Positions 1 to 11,459 of a DNA stretch of 64,000 bases are shown here, piece after piece. The translations under genes and the position numbers were made by a program. Each line of letters starts with the position of its first letter. Position 1 is the stretch's first letter. The notes below the pieces were generated by a model that made no database searches, was not told the origin of the DNA, and worked only from the letters and a program-made list of their open reading frames with translations. This stretch comes from Trichuris trichiura (lineage: Eukaryota; Nematoda; Enoplea; Trichinellida; Trichuridae), in contig JBAJFE010000019.1 in assembly GCA_037903355.1 (NCBI GenBank), positions 1 through 64,000 of the forward strand, read 5' to 3'.

Positions 1-1
1 T

Positions 2-1822
2 CTCTACATACCTAAATTTGGATCAAGCTGCCTGTTTAGCCTTGGAGCTGCAGCTGCTCGTGGGTACAAGATTACGACTGAAGGCGAGGCGGTCAGTTTA
101 GCAAAGAAAGGAAAGATTGACCTAGTTGGATATAAACATGGTCATTTGTACACATTACTAATTCGTCGACCTTCTCAACCTCTTTCGTCAGCGATGTCTG
201 TTGCCGCTGGAGCAGCAAATACATGTGCAGAGCAATCGGAAAACGTTTCGATTCGAACAGTTGAAAAGACAACGGTTGGAACAGAGATACACAGTCTACG
301 GGACCGGACTCACCTGAGAAAACCTGTGCGTCTTGATGATTATGCGCTTTTATCAGTTGACGCTGAAGTTCCAAGATCATATGCAGAGGCAATAAAGGCC
401 AAGGAAAGCATGCACTGGAAGAAGGCAGATGGAACGGTTGATCGTTACAAAGCTCGCCTTGTTGCGAAAGGTTTTGCGCAAAAGTATGGAATCGACTACG
501 ACGAGACTTTTAGCCCAGTCGCACGTTTCGACACTGTACGCACAATACTTGCAGTTGTTGCGGATAAAGGATTGGTGACGGAGCAGTTTGACGTCAAAAC
601 AGCTTTTCTGTATGGCTCGCTAGAAAAGGAAGTCTACATGAAGCAACCGGAAGGATTTGACGACGGCAGTAGCCGTGTATGCAAACTGCAGCGCAGCTTG
701 TATGGTCTGAAACAAGCACCGCGATGTTGGAATACTCGATTCAAGGAATTTATTCGCAAACAAAAGCTGGAGCAGTGTCATGCCGATCCATGCTTATTTG
801 TGCGCATAGAAAACGGAAAGAAATTAATTGTCGCCATTTACGTGGATGATGGTCTTGTTGCTGGATCTAGCAACGAAGAGGTGAAACAATTTCTGGAAGG
901 GCTGCAACAAGAATTTAAAATCACCATTGGTTCCTTGGACTGCTTTTTGGGTATGCAAATCAAACGCGGAAATGATGGCTCGGTATTTGTCTGCCAGAAG
1001 GGATACTGTGAAAAGATCCTGAATAAATTTAATATGGCAGGAACAAACAAGGTATCGACTCCATGCGTTAAGCATACGCAAGAAACAGAGAAAGAACTGG
1101 ATGACAAGGTGCCCTACCGTAATGCTGTAAGCAGCCTCATGTACTTAGCGATAGCCACTCGGCCGGACATTGCTTTCGCTGTCAGTACTGCGTCGCGAAA
1201 GCTCGAGTCGCCGACAAAGGCAGACTGGGAAGCGGTCAAACGCATTTTTAAATATCTGCGTGGAACAACGGACTTCGGAATCCTGTATAAAGGGAAAGTC
1301 AGTTTTACAGGCCTGGAGGTTTACAGCGATGCAGACTTTGCTGGAGATGTCAAACATCGAAAGTCGACAAGTGGAGTTATCTGCAAGTACAACGGTGCAG
1401 TAATCATCTGGTTAAGTAATAAGCAGCAATTGACGGCGTTGTCGACCTGTGAAGCCGGATATATCGCCGCAAGTGAAGGAGCGAACAAAGTTATTTGTAT
1501 AACAGGACCGTTAAACAAACTGGGCATTAAATTAAAAACGCCAGTGCTAAAAATCGACAACGCAGGAGCGGAGAAGCTGGTACGCAATCAGGAATTTCAT
1601 AAGCGGACAAAGCATATCGCTGTTAAGTACCACTTCGTGCGAGAGAAGTTCCTGAATGGGGATTTCGACATTCAGCATATCGCAAGCACGGATCAATTGG
1701 CTGACATCATGACAAAGGCTCTAGACCGTATCCGTTTTCACGAACTGCGTGAAGGATTAGGGCTTTTCATGTGTAGCCTTGTAGTGCTTGCGTATTTGGC
1801 AGCAGATAAGTTCTATATTTGA
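2..1822 (+). mobile_element. Copia-type retrotransposon polyprotein, 3' part, internally deleted
   Basis: The frame is open from the left edge to the stop at 1820-1822. It starts with a pre-integrase-like segment ending near GYKHGHLY (about 121-160). It then passes straight to a variable linker and a Copia reverse transcriptase: YKARLVAKGFAQ, the D-V-K-T-A-F-L motif, and the YVDD catalytic box at 839-850. RNase H follows (SDADFAGD, KSTSG, then a C-terminal LADIMTKAL). Two segments usual in Copia are absent: the whole integrase core, and about 35-40 residues between AIKAKESMHW and KKADGTVDRY. Both joins keep the frame. The RNase H box usually read as EAEY is CEAGY here, losing an acidic residue. 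The element is therefore probably non-autonomous. Its 5' end lies outside the window. Confidence 0.93.
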
Positions 1823-1839
1823 CTCAGTTTGAGAGGTAG

Positions 1840-2092
1840 TGTTGAGGAATGCAAACTGACTCGTCAATATGAGCATATCAGTTACGCGTGTCAGGATGAT
1901 TTACGTTTGGCGTATTTCCAACTGTGTGACACGCCGGTCGCTGCCTGTTTGTTCGTTCTTTTTCCATTCGCTAGTTTCCGCTTTCGCTGAACACCCGTGC
2001 GTGTTAGTTAGGCGGGTGCTGACAGTAACGTAGACTTCCTAACCGAACTCCGAGTGCTGCGCATATAAATTTACAACACTAATAAAATTGAA

Positions 2093-2130
<38 letters not shown>

Positions 2131-2142
2131 TATGGATCAACA
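1840..2142 (+). repeat. Putative 3' LTR of the Copia element
   Basis: The segment begins TGTTGA and ends TCAACA, the perfect 6-bp inverted terminus usual for Copia LTRs. A purine-rich tract (gagaggtag, 1831-1839) lies directly before it, 18 bp after the polyprotein stop, where a polypurine tract belongs. A TATA-like gcatataaat and an AATAAA lie in its last quarter (about 2060-2090). The 5' LTR is not in the window, so the boundary cannot be confirmed by comparison. Confidence 0.7.
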
Positions 2143-2849
2143 AGATTCCTACTGTCTAGCAAAACCACAGCCAAGGGAACAGGCTTGGCAGAATCAATGG
2201 GGAAAGAAGGCCCTGTTCAGCCTGACTCTAGTCGAGCCCATTTTGTCGTCGCCGCCATGGTAAAAGCCACGCTGGCGACAGGGCAATGTCAGTCCCAAAA
2301 ACTCTCATCCACATGCGATTAAAAGCATTTCTAAATTTTGCTTCGCGCGGATAATACAAGAGGAAAAGTTATAACTAACAGCATGAAACAAAGAAGCTCG
2401 ATTTTCAGGCTTAGAAAAGCGGTGCTAGCCACATTTAAGCTAAAGACGGTACGCATAACGCGGTCAACCATTTTAGAAACTGTCAAAAGCGACATCCTTC
2501 TGCCGCAGATGAATCCAATGTTTTTTCAAAGTAGGTCAGTTCTAGTTTGTCCAACAATATTTTTGACCAGTTTTCTAAGTGAACCATTGCTCCTACTTAA
2601 CCTGCATATCATTCGATAGCTTGCGACAATATCGCGCTTTTAGCCAGGGAAACCATTGTCATTTTGAAACTGCCAGAGCTGAGCAACGTCACCGAAATCA
2701 GTTTTCGTGAGTTGCGCTTTGCTGTTGCTCTCTTACTCGTGTAAAAGATAATATACAGTTACAGTGTTTAAAATGTTTATGAGTGTCAGTTGTGATGCTT
2801 AATTCTTTGTCAGCTTTTTGTGTCAGTACGAATATATGTTAGCTGTGCC
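2143..2849. other. Non-coding stretch after the LTR
   Basis: Only short unrelated frames occur. No protein family, splice structure or repeat end was recognised. Confidence 0.5.
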
Positions 2850-5630
2850 ATGTACTTTAAGCCTTTATGCCACGTGATATAGCAAGCGCTAAAGTTCATT
2901 TGTGTTGTTTTTTGGTACTCATTTTTTCGTTCTGTTGTGGCGGGAAGAAATGACCTTAGGAGAATAGTATGTTGGTTTTTAAAATGATGTTTTGTTTAAT
3001 TTGCTTCAGTTGTTGTTACGGTATGATTTCGTATTGTTTAGACAATGAATGGATGGACTTGTAATGGACTGCATTGTGGAGGCAGAAATGGCAGAAGAAT
3101 AGTCTGTTTCAAAAATGTCTGAAAGAAACGGTCTCCTTTTGAAAGGACCCATGCGTGGTAGTAGGCGATGTTACTAATACTTTTCAGAGGTCTTTGGTTA
3201 CTATTTTACAGTGTTATCCTCATTATGCTGTTTTCGTACAGATAACACGTCATTGTTGCTTTTAAACTTTCTGTTTAATTCATACTATAAATTATTGTTC
3301 GGCAAAGAACGTCAGCCGATGTTAGTTGCCATAGCGATGACTACAGCCGGCCCTCGTTATCCGCAGTTAATTCGTCCAAAATTTTCAGCGTTTTACCGCG
3401 TTAAGCTGGACCTGCGTTATACAATATACCCTATGAAAAAGGCTAAATAGCTTATATTATTGCCACTCGTTTTGCCGTGCCCCCTTGAATTCCTCCCGGA
3501 ACGGTCATCATACCTAGTAAGCCATCGAAGCTTGGTACCACAGAACCTAGCTACACGATGAAGACATCAGTGAGACTGCGCTTGTCCAATGGGGTTGGCC
3601 ATCGGAGTCCAGGCCGCTAGATACAAGAAAGGATCAAAGATGCTCTTCCTTTAAACGCCTGGGAAACGCCTTGCTTTAATGAGCTGAGCAATGTACTGGT
3701 GCGCGAGCTGGGTGCACAGCAAGGAAATCCAAAACGCAGGCACACTTAAGCAGAAATAGTGAACATCACACAGAGCACGTCAACATAGAGGAAAACGTCT
3801 GCGGCAGAAACGTTTGGGACATCATGTACCAATTTAGCCAGTTTTTGCAGGTAGGCGCAGCTCTCCTGGAGAACGGTTAGTCCTAAGGTTTTTTCAACTT
3901 GTTGGTAGCAAAACTTCTCCCATTAAAATGTTAGTCTTCGCAGCTCCCGGAGCTCTATTTAAAAACATTGTTATAGGGAGCTGTATCTGCCTTTTCTTTG
4001 CTTGATCAAATAAGTCTTGTAGCGGCTTCGACGAATCCGTTATTGTTCGTGTAACCATAATGCCATGTTCCATAGATGGATCGTAGTCAGCAGTCATATC
4101 TTTTAGGACCTGCGCTTGCCGGAAAATACTGGCGTGCTTTTGCAGCGTTAAATCTGAGGGTTTTTAAGTTCCTGTATCTTCTAAAACGCGGTCGGCGCTG
4201 TCCATAGGTGATTGCATCAGTTCCTCGAGTTCTTCGTCGGTGAACGATTCTGTACAATCTTCTATGTGCTCCCTGATATCGTCTTCTATCATGTAGGAGA
4301 AACCTCCACCTCCCAACTCGTTGTCAAAATTCACTATGTCCATGACCTCATCATAACTGCCACCTACGTCCTCGCATTCACTGACTGCGTCTCCCCACAA
4401 AACCAGCAATCACTGACCGTTCTAGGCTTTATCTCGTGTACTGCCGTGCAAAAATTGACGGCACTATTTCACGCTGGAGAGGAACCGCGTTGTATAGAAC
4501 CACGCGGATAACAAGGGCCGACTGTATTTAGAAAAGTTGGAAAATACTATTTGTATGTCAACTTGTTATGAAGTTTTTCTTTTGTTCGTTTTGGTCATTT
4601 GTTCCTTCGATCAGCGATAACAACATTTGTACTAGATTCGAGCCATTTCGGCATAGATTTCATCACGTTGATGAATATGAATAAAAGGAACGTACATTCA
4701 ACACTTCGTAGACGTAATGGCCGTAAACACAGAGTTCACCTACAGTGACATCTGTGTGAGGGTAAAATAACTTTAGTATAATGGCAACTGAGTTCTGAAT
4801 GGACCTCTTATGCAAACTTCAATTGTTTTATTTCGTAAACATATCAAAATGTTCAATATCCACTGATGATCAGAATGGTCGGTTAAGCGTTTCTTCCGTA
4901 AGGAACCTTATGATGGCCAGAAAATGTTTCATTCTTTTGCCTGTTCGCTTCTGCAATAAATAAAGGAAATGTTTAATCTGTTTCCACATTCGTCTCAAAT
5001 AGGAAGATCTTCTGCTATATGTATAAATGCATTTTGAAAAACGTTTTGATTAAATGGTCTCTTAGCTCCATTATCCTTGTATGACGGTAAAGATTTATTA
5101 TTCATGCTGATAATTGCGTCCTTTAAGGCAGTCATTGAAAGCTCAACGTGGTCGTTCGAAATAGTAATTTTAGTCGGTGAACCGTCATGTCATTGAAGTA
5201 GTCTTTTCAGAAGCTAATCGTCCGCTTTAGAAAAGATTTGTTAACGGTACCGGTATATTGCAAATATGAGAAAAAGCGATATGTGGTTTCTTTTTTTTCC
5301 GTTTTTTAAAATAATTCCTCATTCATTCAATGTAGGAACTTATGGCTGTAATGTTTACGTAAATACGGAATACATCAACATCTGTTTGGTATATATTTAC
5401 TACAGACATTAAATGCAGTAGAGTTCTGATAGTAAAATAGTTGTTGTTTCGTGTTCTGTTATTGAGTAAAGTATTCTTCATTGCTTTCAGGTCATGCTTA
5501 GAGGGCCAACGACGCTAATGAACGAAACCAAAAATTCTTACGTTCACTGTAAAGGGAACGAATTTGTTAGTGACTCTGTTGTCCGTTTCAGAGTAACAGC
5601 TGTCTTCTCAACATAGATTTACCCTACCGA
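2850..5630. repeat. Dispersed repeat R1, copy A (interrupted)
   Basis: The parts 2850-3343 and 4525-5630 align in order, on the same strand, with 30510-32045 at roughly 85% by eye. Examples are the shared blocks around cagttgttgttacggtat and around gttggaaaatactatttg. The 1181 bp between them (3344-4524) are missing from the other copy and form a separate transposon. No coding potential was seen, and the nature of R1 is unknown. Confidence 0.85.
3344..4524 (-). mobile_element. 1.18 kb Tigger/pogo-like element inserted in R1
   Basis: Terminal inverted repeats are CAGCCGGCCCTCGTTATCCG at the left and, read from the right end inward, CAGTCGGCCCTTGTTATCCG. The element is flanked by TA on both sides (3342-3343 and 4525-4526), as Tc1/mariner-pogo elements are. 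The matching site at 30998-30999 has a single TA and no insert. On the minus strand, around 4164-4409, is a transposase C-terminal remnant with an EELEELMQSP motif. There is no DDE core, so it is a deleted, non-autonomous copy. A related copy in the other orientation is at 14226-15403. Confidence 0.9.
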
Positions 5631-6167
5631 AGTCTTGCTTCAGGTGGACACGGTAAAGTATTTTTTTAAATTTGTTCTCCGTCTTATTTAAGTGTTGTTA
5701 AATTACTAGTTTCATAGTCAATCTTTGTAGAAATTTCATTTAGCTGCATTCACGGACTGGCTGAAAGCAATATTTTCTATTTATGAAATGCCATGTCTTG
5801 GCAGCAAAGATAGGTTGATAATCGTCAACTGAGCTCATGACCAAATGTTAGCAGCCAAAGGAAAGAAACCCGTAGTCACCAGCGCCAGATGAGATAGGGT
5901 AGTCCTAGTTAAGTCTGTGAAGTAAATCTATTCAACAAACGTAAAATATTTCTGGTTTACCGCGTCAAAACCGCGGGTCATATGTGCCGCAGTCAGTCGC
6001 CTATTTTCCCATTTTAAGTGTTATAGGAGAGAACTTTAATCTTTTCAGAAAATTGACTTAATCAGTTTAAAGTGTGCCTGTTGTTATGACTGAAGTTTTT
6101 GAAGCTATTTTGCTGCGAAGTAATCCTTACGTAATCAGTTGCGCAAGTGGCATGTCCTTTGCGCATA
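5631..6167. other. Region upstream of PSMD1
   Basis: No coding exon or repeat was recognised. It probably holds the PSMD1 promoter and 5' UTR, but I see no defined motif. Confidence 0.4.
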
Positions 6168-9100
6168 ATGGCCCTTGGAACAGCCGGTATGTTGGCAGGG
6201 TCTGTACACGCACAGCTTTTACTTACTTTCCGTTGCAGCAAAACTCATTGGCCAATTGGAGGAAGGCGGCGAGGAAAGACGTGTGAAAATTTTGGAAAAT
6301 GTTAACAGTATGGTCGACGTATTCTGGCCAGAAATTTCCCTCTTGATGGAAAAGATTGAAGAATGGGCAGCGGACAGTTCATTCAAGGGCAGAAAAATAG
6401 CTTCACTGATAGCTTCAAAAGTTCACTACTATTCCGGTTCCGATAGCGATGCTCTTATTTACGCGTTGCAAGCTCAGGATATTATCAGCCTTGAAGAACA
6501 AAGCGATTACGTCATAGCGATAACTTGTAAGCTTTATGACGTTCTGCTGAAACGTTAGAATTCGTTTGATTTTTTCAAGCGAAGGCACTTTTGGTATACA
6601 CTGCTTGGCGAAACGAAAATGCGGAAGCGTTTGGTGAATTGGAAAATCGAAACCTACATGAAGATTTAATATCCTTCATAAATAAAGCATTTGATTGTTT
6701 CATTCGCAGCAGACGCTACTACCAGGTTTGACTTTGCCTTATTAAGGTTATGTGTTATTTTTCTTTTTTAGACTGTCGGAATCGCAGTTGACACAAGACG
6801 CAATGACGTACTGAAACGTATTTTGGATGACGCAACAATCGTATATGTTTTCTTAAAGATTTGCTTCCGGTAAATTTATGCATTCGTTTAGGAGAAGCAG
6901 CTACATTTCATTTCCTATTGTGTGGATGTAGTGACCGAATTTGCGCCCACCGTCACTACAAGAAAAGATATGCTTTTGGCCATTGTCAAAAGAATCGGAG
7001 CAAGTAGAAGAACTTACTACTCAGCCTTATGTAAAGCACTGAAGCACCTTGAAGACCCAAAGTGCCTCTTTGATTTTCTTGTCCGCTTTGCAACTGGGTC
7101 TGAACGCTTGACCGTAATGGCCTATCAGTTAGCTATTGACATATACGCTGGAGCGCCGTTGATTTTCTTGCAACAAGTGGGAAGATTGATCAACAGATAT
7201 GCCCAAAAAAAATTGAACTTAGCTAGCCTGCTGACGACTGTTGATCGAAAACGAGCCGGCTTTTCTCTGTTGCGACTTGAGAGTCCAAAGCGAATTCTAC
7301 AACGCTCCTTTCATGAAGTAAGCGCAGAGAGATAAGTTTTTAAAAAACGAGTGAAAAATAACTCACACCGACGCGCTGCGCATGAAAATCTGCAGGTTTT
7401 CCTTTAGAAAAAGCGAAGCTAAAGTCTACTTTCAGGGCGTTCGCCAGTTAACAATCATCTATTAAATATTTTAACAAATCTCATTGAATGTATGCTAACT
7501 AAGAGCTGCTATAAATGCGTAATACTTTGAGCAACGGTTAATTGTACCTTAAAGACAAGAAGGACAATTCAAACTTTCTTCTTTCAAATGCCCTTATGCT
7601 TGACGCATATCCCTTGTATGCGTTAGGGACAAAATCCCGAAAATGGAAGTTCTGATAGGTTAAAATCCTGAATGGGTCAAAGTCCTGATAAGCTGAAGTC
7701 CAGAATGTGGCGAAAATGCCCTGTAAAGTTTGGCTTTGGGGCAGTTGCGCATTGTTGTTTTCTAGCTGAGGTATTTATTTGAGTAGAAGCTTTATTATAC
7801 TAGCATTTTTCGAAGTTAGTGATCTTAAAAACAGGACCAGGATGATACCGCGTCTACTCGAATACATTCTTTATTTAGAAAATGCCAATGCACAACTGCA
7901 ACAAGGCCAAACTTTACACGGAATTTTCGACCTATTCAGAGTTTAGATCTAACAGGGGTTTGACTCAGTTGAGGTTTTGATTGCCACGATTTTGGCCGTT
8001 ACCGCCCTTGTATAAATGCGAATTATCCAAAAAGCAACCGCCTATGTTACGTATCTGCTCATAAACAATTCTGACCACTGTCGGTACGACAATCTAGCGT
8101 AACGTAAATTTGAATTTTTTAAACATGGAACTGCTGATTCGTAACCACTATGGGATTATTGTGAAAAATGACCAAGCGCTTAAAGCAGTTTTCTAAAAGC
8201 TTGCGCTGCTCTAATAGAAATAAACTACAGATCGATTTGGGTTTATTTTGCATATCAAAGGCGGTCGAAATTACGAAGGTTAAGCAATTACAAGGCATCT
8301 TTTTCTCAAGTTTCTTTCACTACCATAGAATTACCTTTGACCATAGTCGGTCAAAAGGAAGAAGTGCCCTTATGTTGATTTTCCGTTTCGTAGTTAAGTA
8401 ACACCATTTTTGAGATACTGAACATTCAGGATTCGACGTACACTTTTTGCGTGTATTCCTCTTTATTCTTTACTGGCGACTGTCGTCTGTATAGTAGATC
8501 GGTTTAACAATACTGCATCTACTATGTACAGCTGATGTTTGCAGATTTTTAACGAAAAAGATCGTGTCGTAGCGCAGCGCCTTTATCGCCTGGAAAGAAT
8601 TGTTCGCGGATATTTGCACGTGTGGCTTTATCGGGATTTGTTGGCAAAGAATTGCCACGTAGACTTCAAAACTCACGCTTTCATCATGGTGGGATAAATT
8701 TTTTTCCAAAGCGCAGGGTTGTCTATTTCATATTTTGAAGGAAAATGCGTCAGGCAGTGAAGGCTACACGTCCGCAGTTATTGCCTTTGGATTGATGAGC
8801 TATGGAACCGGCTTAGACAACGTTCTAAGGTATGAGAGCTTGTCCCGCACGTATATGACTCCAGCATCGTTTCTACTTATTAATGTTGCAGGATGGATGC
8901 CAAATGGATGAATACTGCAAAATATTGGTCTTCATTTATTACTGTAGCATCTCTTGGTCTTACGTTTCATGGCCATGACGAAAAGGCAATGCGAAAAATT
9001 AATGAGTACCTTCCACGAGAAACACAGAAGAACAGTATTGAATATCTTCAAGGAGGCGCGTATTACGCGCTTGGTCTGTTTTGTCTTAAATCGTGATTTT

Positions 9101-11459
9101 TCTTTTGCACGATGCTGACTTTTTAGGCTTAGCGTTTGCTCATCGTGGATTGCGTAACATAATGAACTATCTGATTATCCAATTAGACAAACACGACTCT
9201 CCCGTACTACAGCATGGGGCTTGCTTAGGCTTAGGACTTGCTGGCATGTGCACCCATGACTTAGGTTTTTGTGACTATTTGTTTAGCCTAACAGTGTGCG
9301 TTCGAACACTTTTTTAAAGGAATTTATGGCATGCTTAAGAATGCTCTTGTTCAAAATGACGTCATTGTTGGACTGGCAGCGTCACTTGCTATGGGCTTAG
9401 TGATGGCTGGTTCGAACAACTATGAATGCGTAATGGAATTGGCAAAGGTAAGTTATCCGCTGGTTAGCTGCGCTTTAGCGTCTACTTTGCCTTTTGCATC
9501 GCAGTTCGGAGCTTTAACGCGACATGAAAAAATTCTGCATGGCATAAGCGCTGCTATAGGGATGATTGCGTTTGGTCACGCCGAAGAAGCTGACGTCTGG
9601 ATTAGAAAGCTATCTATACACACAAATCCATTCATTCGTATGGCTAGCGTTTTCGGATTAGCTATGGCTTATTGTGGATCTGGCAATACCACTGTCACTA
9701 ATCAGCTATTGCAAATCAGTGTGTCTGACGGCCAGCGTAATGTTCGTCGCGTTGCAGTCATATGCATAGGCTTTATAATGGCGAGGTAACTGTGCACTCC
9801 GTTGGGTAAAGTTCGTCTTTTAAGCGTTTCAAATTTATAGGCGACCAGATCATTGCATCCAGCTAGTTAGTCGTATGACTAAGAGTTGTGATCCGCACAT
9901 AAGATACGGTGCGGCAATGGCAATGGGAGTAGCCTGCGCTGGCACGGCATCCAAGGTTCATTTTCAGTTTATGCTTTTATTATTAGCTAATGTTCTTCAT
10001 ATTAGGACGCAGTTTCACTGCTTCTACAAATGATTCCCGATGAAACAAGCTTTGTGCGCCAGGGTGTCTTTATTGCCTTGTCCATGATTTATATGCAATG
10101 CAATGAAACAATGGATCCAAAATCATTGAAATTTCGTAGAACCTTGTTAAGAACAATCAGTGAGGACGGCGAAGATCCTCTGGCAAAATTTGGCGCCACC
10201 ATTGGTTGTGGTATTTTGGATGCGGGTGAGAATTTTCAGCCCGCAAAAAATGCACTGCTGAAACGCCAAACTTCAGCGGGAAGCGCTGCGACCATTAGTC
10301 TTTATGAGGGGACGGACTATGTGTCAACTCCTGCCGCCATTGGATTGTTGGTGTTTGTGCATATGTGGTTTTGGTATCCTCTTGGACATTTCCTGTCATT
10401 GGCGTTGCAGCCAACGTGCATCATTGGGGTTAATCCTCATCTTAAGGTGGCTTAAGTATTTATGCACTCGCACTTTGCGCAATGCGAAGAGAAAACTAGT
10501 AATCTTGCGCCCTTAAGAAACATTATCCATTTCTTGCTATATCACGGGAGTAACAGTTTGGAAATAGAGTCACGTTTATAGGAGATACCAACGCTTCAAA
10601 CCAGCAGAAACATTTTGTAATCGATTTTAAAAATTACTTTATTTTTTAAAAGGCACATAGATAAGTATTTATTCACATGTCCCTGGAGAAGCCTTCAACA
10701 AAAGAAGGAGTAGCATAATATGAACATTAGAAATCGTTATAACATCCTAACACTCTCTATTGCAGCTGTTGTAGAGAAGCAAGTTCGCGTCTTACTTGCC
10801 ACCAGTTTGTTTAGATGCCAAGATTCAGCTTTGTTTCGAAAGCACCTTTTGGTGTCTTTGCAACTCCAAAACCTGTGGAAATAAAAATTCGTTCGCAAGC
10901 TGGAAAGATGCCATCAGTATTCTCACCGCAACCGTCAGTTGAGAGAAATATAGTGTGGAAAAAGCCCCTTGGAGAATTGGCTGATACATCGGAAGATGAA
11001 GACAAGGAAAAAACCGTTCAGTCTTATGTTCCGTGCCATTACGTACTGTTGACGAACATCTCTTCTAGGTAAATGAGGAAAGTAAGAAGGTAAATACAAT
11101 GGTTGCAAAAGATTACACTACGCACTTTAATCCGGCGCGAATAGTTCGCCAGCAGGTAATAGCAGGTTAGATTTGATGCTACGTTAAATAAGAGATATGG
11201 TTTTGCATTGGCAGCTGGCCGTTATGGGGATGCCTAAAGGTTGCCGTTATAAGCCTTTCAAGGATATCCGCCGTGGTGGCATAATAGTGATGCATGATGA
11301 AAAACCTGGTAATAAGGAGGATTTAGTTGCAACAACCACAAGTATAATTATTTTACTAAAAACTAACTGTTACTTTCATTCTTCCTTTTTACAGTTACAA
11401 TGGACAGCGATGATGAAGAAGGACTAAGAACACCGGATTCGTTCGACTATTCTGAATAA
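6168..11459 (+). CDS. PSMD1: 26S proteasome non-ATPase subunit 1 (PSMD1/RPN2)
   Basis: The largest scaffold of the 19S regulatory particle; in the family it binds the RPN10/RPN13 side and ubiquitin-processing factors in cytosol and nucleus. Coding exons: 6168-6186, 6239-6526, 6580-6725, 6772-6840, 6892-7317, 8545-8658, 8717-8829, 8892-9073, 9127-9264, 9320-9447, 9505-9785, 9841-9955, 10006-10446, 10815-about 11015, 11069-11155, 11215-11341, 11395-11459. All junctions keep phase, giving about 979 residues (human 953). The N-terminal part has DVFWPEIS. Proteasome/cyclosome repeats span about residues 395-790 (YYALGLAFAH, GLGLAGM, AMAYCGSGN, RYGAAMAMG). The C-terminal part has FWYPLGHFLSLAL, then GMPKGCRYKPF and an acidic tail. 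The start is the only ATG giving the family N-terminus in phase with exon 2. The donor of exon 14 is uncertain (11015 or 11027; both keep phase). Confidence 0.95.
7600..8040. repeat. Foldback (long inverted repeat) in a PSMD1 intron
   Basis: 7723-7754 and 7886-7917 are inverted copies of a 32-bp sequence starting GTAAAGTTTGGC, with a few mismatches. Weaker pairing extends inward to a centre near 7820 and outward for more than 80 bp on each side. The left arm also holds several degenerate units of about 17 bp built on a tcctga core. It fills much of the 1227-bp intron 7318-8544, by far the longest in the gene. It is probably a MITE-like element; ends and target duplication were not resolved. 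Confidence 0.75.

Noticed and set aside
6074..6286. Frame starting upstream of PSMD1 exon 1
   Set aside because: Its phase does not join exon 2, whereas ATG 6168 gives the family-like N-terminus in phase.
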